From Pseudonocardia sp. N23 (GTDB lineage: Bacteria > Actinomycetota > Actinomycetes > Mycobacteriales > Pseudonocardiaceae), in contig NZ_BEGX01000155.1 of NCBI RefSeq assembly GCF_002583555.1, positions 62,377-126,376 of the forward strand: a stretch of DNA of 64,000 bases, in the 5' to 3' direction. The notes under the pieces were generated by a model. It was not told where the DNA came from. It searched no databases and saw only the letters and a program-made list of their open reading frames with translations. How positions within the stretch are numbered: the stretch's first letter is position 1; each line of letters starts with the position of its first letter. This document shows positions 32,406 to 40,191 of this stretch, in pieces. Both the position numbers and the translations under genes were made by a program.

Positions 32406-32807
32406 GGGGAACTCCTCCTGTGAGGCGCTGCGTCCCCGACTCGGTGACGAGGATTCGCGAGCGTCCTGGTGTTCAACGCGCGCTGCGCAGTCGGCGACGC
32501 GATCTTGCACCGGAACGAGTGAGCAACCGACGCTCGGCGGGACGACACGGTCTTGATCGAGTGAACTCTCCGTCACCGCGGGTCGTGACGAACAGTGATC
32601 GATCACCAGCCGGGTTGTTGACCTCGTCGGCGCTGTCCACTAGGCCGTTCGAGGGTGCTCCGGTCCCGGGGTGGCGCCGCCGAAGGCGAGCACGACCCCC
32701 GGAGATCGTCCTCGTGGCGGTCGGCCCGGGTGGTCGGTGGGCTCCCGACGTGCCCCGGGCATGGCCCGGGGCCGGTCCCCCGGGCCACGGCGCGGCGGGC
32801 ACCGCGA
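32406..32807. other. 402-base intergenic stretch
   Basis: No credible gene on either strand; the open frames read Arg-rich shadows. It contains the upstream region of the small secreted protein gene and, at its right end, a GC-rich hairpin listed separately. Confidence 0.5.
32752..32772 (-). terminator. GC-rich hairpin after the S1-domain gene
   Basis: gccccgggc-atg-gcccggggc has perfect 9-bp arms and a 3-base loop, 36 bases past the S1-domain stop on the minus strand. There is no U-run, as is common for actinobacterial terminators. Confidence 0.45.
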
Positions 32808-33061
32808 TCAGGCCGCGGTCAGGCTGACCCGGCGCCGGGCCAGGTCGAGCGCGAGCACGCGCACCGGCACGGTCTCGCCGACCGCCGGTTCGCGGCCCAC
32901 TCCGAGATGTGCAGTACACCGTCGATACCGTCGGCCAGGCGCAGGAACGTCCCGAACGGCAACACCGACACCGCGACGCCATGGATCGGCGTGCGTGCGC
33001 ACTGGTCGGTGAGGAACTGCAGCCACGCCGGCTCGGGCGTGGCGTCATGGGATTCGCTCAC
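32808..33061 (-). pseudogene. Frameshifted S1 RNA-binding-domain protein
   Basis: From a GTG at 33061 with AAGGAGG eight bases upstream, the frame reads a good S1-domain start: HGVAVSVLPFGTFLRLADGIDGVLHISEWA. It then turns Arg/Cys-rich and stops at 32819. The expected C-terminal strands (REPAVGETVPVRVLALDLARRR, then VSLTAA) continue in another minus-strand frame to a stop at 32808. The switch lies near 32890, in gtgggccgcg. One indel therefore breaks an otherwise intact gene of about 84 codons. A sequencing error is possible, but a second frameshift lies 1 kb away. Confidence 0.6.
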
Positions 33062-33132
33062 GTGATTCACCTCCTTCCACCACGGAATCCGTCGATCCGC
33101 GGTGGGTGGCGGGTCCCTGGCCCGCCCGGTGG

Positions 33133-33663
33133 TCACGACGCTGCCGGGACTCCGTCTCGTGCATGGCGCAAGGCCGGCCCGACAGTCACGCCTCCGACGG
33201 CAACAACGGAAGGGACGCTCACCTCGTCGAGCAGCCCGGCGACGAGGCACTGCTGTGTGATGGCGGCGCTCGCGACGCTGACGACCCCGTCGCCGGCGGC
33301 CTCCTCGGCCGGTGCGACCGCCGACGCCACCCCGTCGGTCACGAACGTGGCCCCGGGGGCGAACGGCTCCGCGGGGGCCTCGTGCGTCACGACGAAGATC
33401 GGCGCCCCGGTCGGGTGGCTGCCGCCCCAGCCGTGTGTCAGGTCGTAGAGCCGCCGCCCGCACACCAGCGCGCCCACGTTCTCCAGTGCGTCACGCAGGA
33501 CCGCGGCGCTCGCCCCGGTGGTGCGGAAGGTGATCGCCTCGTTGTGCGTCGTCGTCTCGACGTCGCCGTTGCCGAACCAGCCGAACAGCTCCCCGATGCC
33601 GTCGGCAGGGTCGGGGATGAACCCGTCCAGTGACATCGTCATGTCCGCGATCACTCGTGCCAT
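33133..33663 (-). CDS. RibD-C/dihydrofolate-reductase-fold protein, probably truncated
   Basis: A 176-residue protein beginning ARVIADMTMSLDGFIPDP, the hallmark of the RibD C-terminal/DHFR-like family, with LVCGRRLYDLTHGWGG and PIFVVTH downstream. The usual end (LVDEL..., then LLGGGxRLF) is replaced after LLDEVSV by a short atypical tail, so the last strand and helix seem lost. Full members have about 190-210 residues. It probably bound NADPH; substrate is unknown. The ATG at 33663 is clear. Confidence 0.6.
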   Translation of the reverse strand: MARVIADMTMSLDGFIPDPADGIGELFGWFGNGDVETTTHNEAITFRTTGASAAVLRDALENVGALVCGRRLYDLTHGWGGSHPTGAPIFVVTHEAPAEPFAPGATFVTDGVASAVAPAEEAAGDGVVSVASAAITQQCLVAGLLDEVSVPSVVAVGGVTVGPALRHARDGVPAAS

Positions 33664-33739
33664 GTCGGTCTCCTCGGTGTGCGGCCCGCCCTGCAGGCCG
33701 TTCGAACCGTGGCACCGTCGCCGGAAGTCATCGGTGGCG

Positions 33740-34798
33740 TCAGCGGCGGGTCCGCACCGCCGCGGCGAGCTCGTCGAGGACCGTGGCGGTGGTGTCCCAG
33801 TCCATGCAGGAGTCGGTGACGCTGCAGCCGCGCACCATGTCCGGGCCAATCTCCTGGCGCCCGGCGACGAGGAAGCTCTCCAGCATCACCCCGACGACGC
33901 CCTTCTCCCCGGCGGCGATGCGTTCCGCGAGGTCGGCGGCGACGATCGGTTGGCGACGGTGGTCCTTGCCGGAGTTGCCGTGGCTCGTGTCGACGATCAG
34001 GCGTTCGGGCAGCCCGGCCCTGGTCAGCGTGCCGAGGGCGTCGGCGACGTGCGCCGCGGAGTAGTTGGGGCCGTTGCTGCCGCCGCGCAGGATGACGTGG
34101 CAGTCGGGGTTGCCGGTCGTCGTGATCAGTGAGGCGAGGCCGTCGGGGTTGATCCCCATGAACACGTGGCTCTCGGCCGACGCCCGTGTCCCGTCGACGG
34201 CGATCTGCACGTCGCCGTCGGTGGAGTTCTTGATGCCGATGGGCATGGACAGGGCGCTGCACAGCTGGCGGTGCACCTGGCTGGCGGCGGTCCTGGCGCC
34301 GATCGAGCCCCAGGACACGAGGTCGGCGATGTACTGCGGGGTGATCGGGTCGAGGAACTCGCAGCCGACGGGCAGGCCGAGCGCGCAGATGTCGCGCAGC
34401 AGCGAGCGGGCGATGCGCAGGCCCTTGTTGACCTGGAAGGTTCCGTCGAGGTCGGGGTCGTTGATGAGCCCCTTCCAGCCGACGGTGGTGCGCGGCTTCT
34501 CGAAGTACGCCCGCATGACGACGACCAGGTCCCCGCGCAGGGTCTCGGCCTTGGCGGCGAGGAGCCGGGCGTAGTCGAGGGCGGCGTCGGCGTCGTGGAT
34601 GGAGCAGGGGCCGACGACCACGACGAGCCGGTCGTCGCGGCCGGCGAGGATGTCGACCGCGGCGTCCCGGCCGGCGGTGACGGTGGCGGCGACGGAGTCG
34701 TCGACGGGCAGCTCGGAACGCAGCAGCGCCGGTGAGATCAACGGGCTGATCCCCGCGGTGCGCCGGGCATCCAGGTGCGAGGTGGTGAGGGTGTTCAT
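33740..34798 (-). CDS. aroG: Class I 3-deoxy-7-phosphoheptulonate (DAHP) synthase
   Basis: First committed step of aromatic amino-acid synthesis: phosphoenolpyruvate plus erythrose-4-phosphate gives DAHP. The 352-residue length and the motifs VVVVGPCSIHD, RAYFEKPRTTVGWKGL, GIKNSTDG, CHVILRGG and DTSHGNSGKDH are those of AroF/G/H-type enzymes, including metal and PEP ligands. Many actinobacteria use the class II enzyme instead, so this may be an additional isoenzyme. AGAGGA precedes the ATG at 34798. It is monocistronic here. Confidence 0.94.
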   Translation of the reverse strand: MNTLTTSHLDARRTAGISPLISPALLRSELPVDDSVAATVTAGRDAAVDILAGRDDRLVVVVGPCSIHDADAALDYARLLAAKAETLRGDLVVVMRAYFEKPRTTVGWKGLINDPDLDGTFQVNKGLRIARSLLRDICALGLPVGCEFLDPITPQYIADLVSWGSIGARTAASQVHRQLCSALSMPIGIKNSTDGDVQIAVDGTRASAESHVFMGINPDGLASLITTTGNPDCHVILRGGSNGPNYSAAHVADALGTLTRAGLPERLIVDTSHGNSGKDHRRQPIVAADLAERIAAGEKGVVGVMLESFLVAGRQEIGPDMVRGCSVTDSCMDWDTTATVLDELAAAVRTRR

Positions 34799-34990
34799 GA
34801 CGGGGGGTCGTCCTCTCAGGGATGGACCCGCCCGTCGTCACCGCGAGCCGGTCCGTCCGGCTCGGGGTGGTCGATGGTCAGCGCAGCAGATCGCCCGCCG
34901 ACCCGTCCCGGGCCGGTCGCGTAAACCAGTACTGACGCTGCACGGCGGCGACAGTAGCCGACGGTCCCGCCGCGCCGCCAGCGACCATGG

Positions 34991-35545
34991 TCACGTCGTG
35001 CGGTTGCGGGCGTAGTGCCGCGCGGCGCGGGCCCGGTTGCCGCACCCGTGCGAGCACCATTCGCGGCGGCCGCTGCGGATGAAGTGCAGGACGCAGCCGG
35101 GGCCCTGACAGGCGCGCAGGTCGTGGCGGCGGGGCCCGCCGAAGAGGTCGACGGCGTCGGCCGCGATCTCCGACAGCGCGGTCGCGACGTCCCCGCCGGC
35201 GCTGCGGGCCACGGTGTCGGGCTCGGGGTCGGCGCGCAGCTCGCGCCAGCGGGCCGGGGTGGCGGCGTGCCTGTTGACGACGGCGACGGCGTCGGCGGGC
35301 AGGGGCTCGGCGTCGACGGTCGCGTCGGCGAGCCTGCGGATCGCATCGCGGAGGGCGAGGGTCGCGGCCAGGTCGGCGGCGTCGACGTCGGCGGTGGCGA
35401 GCCGGACGTCACGGAGCCAGCTGCCCAGGTGCTGCGGGACCTCGAGGCCCTCGCGGGGGTGTCCGCGCACCGCGTAGCTGGTGTTGGCCAGCTCGATCGA
35501 GAGCGGCTCGCCCAGGATCGGGGCGCCACCGGAGACGTCGGTCAT
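34991..35545 (-). CDS. CGNR zinc-finger regulator
   Basis: A 184-residue protein with an N-terminal ABATE-like helical domain and a C-terminal CGNR zinc finger: RACQGPGC, then EWCSHGCGNRARAARHY, four cysteines and the name-giving CGNR. This family is thought to be DNA-binding stress or metabolite regulators. The ATG at 35545 faces the VOC gene across an AT-rich 92-base promoter region, so it may control that gene and itself. The 192 bases between it and aroG hold no gene. Confidence 0.82.
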   Translation of the reverse strand: MTDVSGGAPILGEPLSIELANTSYAVRGHPREGLEVPQHLGSWLRDVRLATADVDAADLAATLALRDAIRRLADATVDAEPLPADAVAVVNRHAATPARWRELRADPEPDTVARSAGGDVATALSEIAADAVDLFGGPRRHDLRACQGPGCVLHFIRSGRREWCSHGCGNRARAARHYARNRTT

Positions 35546-35563
35546 GTCTAATGCTAACTCTCC

Positions 35564-35593
35564 TTGACCCCGTTAGATGCGAGTCGCTACGTT
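35564..35593 (+). promoter_or_regulatory. Promoter of the VOC-family gene with possible operator
   Basis: TTGACC (35564-35569), an 18-base spacer and TACGTT (35588-35593) form a good housekeeping promoter 45 bases before the VOC ATG. tctaatg occurs at 35547-35553 and again at 35593-35599, and ctaac/gttag half-sites flank the -35, all candidate CGNR-regulator contacts. Confidence 0.5.
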
Positions 35594-35637
35594 CTAATGG
35601 TCACCTTGCAATATGAGCATGAGAACGGAGCCACACG

Positions 35638-36084
35638 ATGGCAGCCCTGAAGACCGGCCACGTCGGCGTCAACGTCACCGACCTGACCCGGTCCGTCGCC
35701 TTCTACCAGCAGGTCTTCGGCTTCGAGGTACTCGACGGGAAGCTGACCGGCGACCGCCCGTTCGTCTTCCTCGGTATCGACGGCGAGCTCGTCGTCACCC
35801 TCTGGCAGCAGAGCACCGGTGAGTTCGCGGGCGACCGCCCCGGCCTGCACCACCTGGCGTTCCTGGTCGACGACGTCGACGCGGTGAATGCCGCCGAGGA
35901 GCGCGTCCGTGCCGCCGGTGCCCACTTCTTCCACGACGGCGTCGTCGCCCACGCCGAGGGCGCCTCGTCCGGCGGCATCTTCTTCGCCGACCCCGACGGC
36001 GTCCGCCTGGAGATCTACGCCGGCTCCGGCGTCGACGGCGCGCCCGTCCCGGTCTCCGACGGCCCGACCTGCGGCTCCTTCTGA
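35638..36084 (+). CDS. VOC-family (glyoxalase/dioxygenase-like) metalloprotein
   Basis: A 148-residue single-domain vicinal-oxygen-chelate protein with two beta-alpha-beta-beta-beta units. Candidate metal ligands are in TGHVGVNV, GLHHLAFLVDD and the closing FFADPDGVRLEIYA. Such proteins open, isomerise or sequester small molecules; the substrate cannot be told from sequence. It starts at ATG 35638, divergent from the CGNR regulator, which suggests inducible control. It is convergent with the pterin dehydratase gene nine bases away. Confidence 0.85.
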   Translation: MAALKTGHVGVNVTDLTRSVAFYQQVFGFEVLDGKLTGDRPFVFLGIDGELVVTLWQQSTGEFAGDRPGLHHLAFLVDDVDAVNAAEERVRAAGAHFFHDGVVAHAEGASSGGIFFADPDGVRLEIYAGSGVDGAPVPVSDGPTCGSF

Positions 36085-36092
36085 CCCCTCGG

Positions 36093-36389
36093 TCAGCCCC
36101 CGGCCGCGGAGACCCGCGAGGAGATCTCCGCGGCCAGTGCGGTGTCCTTGGCGGTCAGCCCACCCGCAGAGTGCGTCGAGAGGCGGAACGTCAGTGTCCG
36201 CCAACGGATGTCGATGTCGGGGTGGTGGTCGGCGCGCTCGGCGTCGTCACCCACCTCGCCGACCACGCGGATCGCCGTCGGGAAGTCGGGCAGCTCGGCG
36301 GTCCGCACGATCGAGTCGCCGTCCCGGTCCCACCCGGGCAGGTCGGCGAGGGCTGAGGTGATCGCGGCGTCGTCCAGGAGATCGGCCAT
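36093..36389 (-). CDS. phhB: Pterin-4a-carbinolamine dehydratase
   Basis: A 98-residue protein that dehydrates 4a-hydroxytetrahydrobiopterin. The family motif HHPDIDIRWRTLTFRLSTHSAGG with its active-site histidines is intact, and the length is typical. The ATG at 36389 has GAGG nine bases upstream; an ATG three codons earlier overlaps that site. No aromatic amino-acid hydroxylase gene is in the window, so it may serve pterin recycling or folate-related roles elsewhere. Confidence 0.9.
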   Translation of the reverse strand: MADLLDDAAITSALADLPGWDRDGDSIVRTAELPDFPTAIRVVGEVGDDAERADHHPDIDIRWRTLTFRLSTHSAGGLTAKDTALAAEISSRVSAAGG

Positions 36390-36415
36390 GGGCGACATCC
36401 TCGCGCAGAACGCGC

Positions 36416-37264
36416 TCAGGCGTCGCGCGTGAGCATCCGGCTCGTCGTGATCCCGCCGCCGATCGCCATGTAGCACAACGCCCGAAGCGTGCTCCCGCCC
36501 AGATCGCCCCACGTCATGGGGTCGCGCAGGACGTCGGCGCCGGCGGAGAAGCCCGTCGTCAACAGGTAGGGCGAGAGCCAGTCGAGCGCGGGGATCGCGC
36601 CGAGCACCCCGAACACGATGAGCCCGCCCAGTACCGACGCCAGCACGACCAGCGGATGCTCGGTGAACGCCGAGATCGCCAGCGCGATCGCGCCCACCGC
36701 GGCGAGCTGCCCGACCGTCCACAGTGCCGCGATCCCGACGCGGCCCATGGCCTCGCCGAACCCGAGCGTCGTGCCGGACAGCGTGACGAGCGTGCCGTCG
36801 GCGCCGCCCACCACGACGAGCCCGGCCAGCACCCCGACGACGGCGACGATCACCGTCGCCACCACCGCCACGACGAGCACCCCGAACGCCTTCATCACGA
36901 CGAGCCGGCCACGGCCCACGGGCGCCAGCAGCAGGCTGCGCAACGTGCCGTGGGCGGCCTCGCCGGCGATGGCGTCGGCCGCGGCCATCGCGACGGCCAG
37001 CGGGAGCAGCAGGGCCAGCATCAGGGTCATCGCCGCGACCGGCAGGACGAGCCCGTTGCCGGCGATCGCGCCGATCAGCCCACCCCCGCCGTTGCGGTCG
37101 GCGACGACGACACCGATCGCGACCAGGATCGGGACCAGCGCGAACAGGCCCAGCATCACCAGCGTGCGGGGCCGCCGGAGCACCCAGCGCAGCTCGGCGC
37201 CGAGCAGGCGGCCCATCGGTGCGGACCCCCGGTGCGGCGTCGTGGCGCTCTCGACCAGCGTCAT
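36416..37264 (-). CDS. ABC-2-type exporter permease
   Basis: A 282-residue membrane protein with about six helices, of the ABC-2 export type (LGAELRWVLRRPRTLVMLGLF near the start, AHGTLRSLLLAPVGRGRLV after helix 2). It pairs with the ATPase whose gene it overlaps by four bases (ATGA at 37261-37264). The substrate is unknown; drug, lipid or peptide export are all possible. Confidence 0.82.
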   Translation of the reverse strand: MTLVESATTPHRGSAPMGRLLGAELRWVLRRPRTLVMLGLFALVPILVAIGVVVADRNGGGGLIGAIAGNGLVLPVAAMTLMLALLLPLAVAMAAADAIAGEAAHGTLRSLLLAPVGRGRLVVMKAFGVLVVAVVATVIVAVVGVLAGLVVVGGADGTLVTLSGTTLGFGEAMGRVGIAALWTVGQLAAVGAIALAISAFTEHPLVVLASVLGGLIVFGVLGAIPALDWLSPYLLTTGFSAGADVLRDPMTWGDLGGSTLRALCYMAIGGGITTSRMLTRDA

Positions 37265-38271
37265 GGCGACTCCTCGGTCAGGCGCGCGAAGAGCTCTTCG
37301 AGCCGGGCGCGACGGCGGCGTGCCTCGTGCACCGCCACACCGGCCCGGACCAGCAGCGCGACGATCTCCGGCGCGGGCGGCCCACCGTCGGAGACGACGA
37401 TCCCGTCGCCCTCGCGGAACGCCGTCGCACCGACGCCGCGCAACGCCTCCAGCGCCACGTCGACATCAGGGGTGGTGACGACCAGCCCACCCGTCCCGGC
37501 CTCGAGCAGCTTCCCCAGCTCTCCCGACGCGACGAGGCTCCCCGACTGCAGGACCGCGACGTGCGTGCAGGTAGCCTCCACCTCGGCCAGCAGGTGCGAC
37601 GACACCAGCACGGTCGCGCCGCCCGCGTGCAGCTCGGCGATGATCCGCCGGACGTCGCGGGTGCCGGCGGGGTCGAGGCCGTTGGTCGGTTCGTCGAGGA
37701 CGACGAGCCTGCGCGGCACCAGGAGCGCCGACGCGAGGCCCAGGCGTTGCTTCATGCCGAGGGAGTAGCCGCGGAACCGGCGGTCGGCGGCGTCGGCGAG
37801 CCCGACACGCTCCAGCGCGGTGCCGACGGCGTCGGGGATCGCCTTGGTGGCCAACAGGGGCTCGGTGGCGGCGACCCGGCGCAGGTTCTCCCGGCCCGAC
37901 AGGAACGGGTGGAACCCCGGCCCCTCGACCAGGGCACCGACGTGCGGCAAGGCGTGCTCCGCGGCGTCGGGTACGGCATGGCCCAGCAGCTCGGCGGTGC
38001 CGGCGGTGGGCCGGGTCAGGCCGAGGAGCATCCGGATCAGGGTCGTCTTGCCGGACCCGTTGGGGCCCAGCATCCCCAGCACCGCGCCGGTGGGCACCTC
38101 GAGGTCGATCCCGTCGACGGCGACGGTCTTCCCGAACACCTTCCGGACTCCCCGGACGGCGGCTGCGGGAGGGGCGCCCGCGGTCGCGGTCGCCCCTCCC
38201 GGTTCGCCGGCGCCGTGCTCCCCAGCCCGTTGCCCCGCAACGGTGGCGCCCTGCTCGGCGGGTGCGGTCAC
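37261..38271 (-). CDS. ABC transporter ATP-binding protein (exporter type)
   Basis: A 336-residue ATPase with a Pro/Ala-rich leader of about 38 residues, Walker A GPNGSGKTT (69-77), signature YSLGMKQRLGLA, Walker B LVVLDEPTNGLDPAG and a C-terminal extension of about 80 residues as in DrrA/CcmA-like exporters. It energises the downstream permease. GTG-rich sequence near the start leaves the exact start uncertain; an internal start after the Ala-rich leader is possible. Confidence 0.88.
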   Translation of the reverse strand: MTAPAEQGATVAGQRAGEHGAGEPGGATATAGAPPAAAVRGVRKVFGKTVAVDGIDLEVPTGAVLGMLGPNGSGKTTLIRMLLGLTRPTAGTAELLGHAVPDAAEHALPHVGALVEGPGFHPFLSGRENLRRVAATEPLLATKAIPDAVGTALERVGLADAADRRFRGYSLGMKQRLGLASALLVPRRLVVLDEPTNGLDPAGTRDVRRIIAELHAGGATVLVSSHLLAEVEATCTHVAVLQSGSLVASGELGKLLEAGTGGLVVTTPDVDVALEALRGVGATAFREGDGIVVSDGGPPAPEIVALLVRAGVAVHEARRRRARLEELFARLTEESP

Positions 38272-38313
38272 CGTGATCCCGGAACTGTTGCGGTCGTCGG
38301 GCGGGTCGTCGTC

Positions 38314-38355
38314 GTGTGGGTCACTTCGCTAGGGGTGTGGGTCACTTCGCGAGGG
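38314..38355. repeat. 21-bp tandem duplication at a gene end
   Basis: Two adjacent 21-bp copies (38314-38334 and 38335-38355) differ at one base. The inner copy contains the stop codon and last residues of the LolA-like gene. The outer copy is a second, untranslated version, so the duplication arose at the gene's 3' end. Confidence 0.8.
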
Positions 38356-39388
38356 CCTCGGTGAGGACCTGGGCGGGCACGGCGCCGACGGCGACGCGGC
38401 CGTCGGAGGTGATGATCGCCGTCGCCACGGCGGTGTCGATCTCGCGGCCGGTGCCCCAGGGGCCGCTGACCTCCTTGCCGATGGACGAGAGATCGGGGGC
38501 GTCGCCGCCGCCACGAGGGCCCCGCTGCTGGTCGGCCGGCGTCTGGGCGGGCATCGACGCGATCACGACCGTGTCCCAGCCGTCGCCCACGACCTTCGGC
38601 TCCGGCCGCTGGGCCTTCTGTGCGTCGCCGGGGCGGTCGGGCGCCTCGGTCACCGTCGCGCCGGGCGGCGGGGTGAAGGTGAACATGCCCGCATCCTGGG
38701 CCCCGAACTCCAGTTGCGTGAAACCGACCTGCAGCGCCGGGTCCGACGAGCCGTTGGCCAGCACCGTCAGCCGCAGCGGCACCCGCTTCTCCGAGTCCAC
38801 CGCGACGCGGACCTCACGCAGCAGGGTCCGCTCGGTCGGCAACGGGCGCAGCACCAGCTCGTACGCCGGGCGCCCCGCCACCTCGGCGGTGCCGTCGACC
38901 GCGACGGTGCTCGTCGCCCGCAGGTCCGTGATCGCCTTCTGCGCGGCCGCGGCCGGGTCGGTCGCGTCGGCCTCCGGCGGCTTCTGCCCCGCGCCGACCG
39001 CCTTCCTGGTGACGGTCTTGTCCGCGGAGTCCCACGCCCACACGGTGGTGCCGTCGTCGACGATCGTCTTCTCGCCCTGGCCGCTCGGGACCGACAGCCG
39101 GCCCTTGCCCGCACCGTCGGACCACACCCGCGCGGTGGACGAGCCGTTCGCGGCCTGCGGCACCCCCGCGAGCGCGGGCAGCCCCAGCTGGTTGTCGAGC
39201 GTGACGGTGCCGTGCAACGGCCCCGGGTCCTTCGCCTCGATCACCGAGGTGACCAGGTCCTCCGCGCTCACCGGGGGCAGCTCGGGGGCCGCGCCGGCGC
39301 CGGCGGGAACGGCCAGCAGACCCAGCCCGACCGCCCCTGCGACGGCGATGCCCATGCCGACCCGCGCCCAGCCACGTCGTGATGCCAT
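38342..39388 (-). CDS. LolA/RseB-like secreted protein
   Basis: A 348-residue exported protein: a basic start (MASRRGWARVG), a signal helix ending in GAGAA, then a half-barrel-type domain with HGTVTLDNQLGLP, a TTVWAWDSADKTVTRK segment and GRPAYELVLRP, typical of the actinobacterial LolA/RseB-like family. These may bind lipids or sense envelope stress. The ATG at 39388 is chosen over longer in-frame options because it gives the signal peptide. It is divergent from a response-regulator/histidine-kinase pair, which may control it. Confidence 0.72.
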   Translation of the reverse strand: MASRRGWARVGMGIAVAGAVGLGLLAVPAGAGAAPELPPVSAEDLVTSVIEAKDPGPLHGTVTLDNQLGLPALAGVPQAANGSSTARVWSDGAGKGRLSVPSGQGEKTIVDDGTTVWAWDSADKTVTRKAVGAGQKPPEADATDPAAAAQKAITDLRATSTVAVDGTAEVAGRPAYELVLRPLPTERTLLREVRVAVDSEKRVPLRLTVLANGSSDPALQVGFTQLEFGAQDAGMFTFTPPPGATVTEAPDRPGDAQKAQRPEPKVVGDGWDTVVIASMPAQTPADQQRGPRGGGDAPDLSSIGKEVSGPWGTGREIDTAVATAIITSDGRVAVGAVPAQVLTEALAK

Positions 39389-39504
39389 GCGCTCAGCCTG
39401 ACGCATCCGCCCTGAGAAGCCCCTGAGCCCGCTGAGAGTCCGCTTAGCCCGACCTGTGGACATCCACGCCCGCTGTCGGTGCGGACCAGTAGCGTCCCCA
39501 CCCG

Positions 39505-40191
39505 ATGGCACGAGTGCTGGTGGTCGACGACGAGCCCGGGGTGCGCACCGCACTGCACCGCGGGCTCACCGCCGAGGGCATGGAGGTCGTGTCCGTCGGC
39601 GACGGGCAGTCCGCCCTGCGCGCCGCGCTGACCGGCAGTTTCGACGCCGTCGTCCTCGACATCATCCTCCCCGGTCTGTCCGGCTACCGGGTCCTCGAAC
39701 ACATGCGGGCCGCCGGGGTCGACACCCCGGTGCTGCTCGTCTCCGCCAAGGACGGCGAGATCGACCAGGCCGACGGCCTCGACCTCGGCGCCGACGGCTA
39801 CCTGGTCAAACCCTTCTCGTTCGTCGTGCTCGTCGCCCAGCTCAAGGCCATGCTCCGCCGCCGCGACGCCACCCTCGGCCGCACCGGGCAGCGGGTCCGG
39901 CTCGGCGGGCTCGTCGTCGACCCCGCCGCGCGCAGCGCCTCCTACGAGGGCAACGCCATGGAGCTGTCGCCGCGGGAGTTCGCACTGCTGCACGCGCTGG
40001 CCAGCCGGCCCGACACGGCCGTCGCCAAGGACGAGCTGCTGCGCCTCGTGTGGGGCGACGCGCAGGCCGCGAGCCGCAACGTCGTCGAGGTCTACGTCGG
40101 ATACCTGCGACGCAAGCTCGAGGCCGTCGGCGCCGGGCACGTGCTGCGCACCGTCCGGGGCTTCGGCTACCTGGTGGGCTCGGGCACGTGA
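39505..40191 (+). CDS. OmpR-family response regulator
   Basis: A 228-residue two-domain regulator. The receiver domain has Asp8-Asp9, the phospho-acceptor Asp52 (VVLDIILPG), Ser80 and Lys102 (VKPFS). The C-terminal winged helix ends in NVVEVYVGYLRRKLEAVGAGHVLRTVRGFGY-type sequence typical of OmpR/PhoB. Its stop overlaps the kinase start by four bases (GTGA), so the pair is co-translated. The closest relatives I recall are MprA/TcrX-type regulators, but the signal is unknown. Confidence 0.93.
   Translation: MARVLVVDDEPGVRTALHRGLTAEGMEVVSVGDGQSALRAALTGSFDAVVLDIILPGLSGYRVLEHMRAAGVDTPVLLVSAKDGEIDQADGLDLGADGYLVKPFSFVVLVAQLKAMLRRRDATLGRTGQRVRLGGLVVDPAARSASYEGNAMELSPREFALLHALASRPDTAVAKDELLRLVWGDAQAASRNVVEVYVGYLRRKLEAVGAGHVLRTVRGFGYLVGSGT

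Noticed and set aside
36093-36389. Complete tetrahydrobiopterin-dependent phenylalanine hydroxylation
   Set aside because: Only the dehydratase is encoded here; no hydroxylase gene is in the window.
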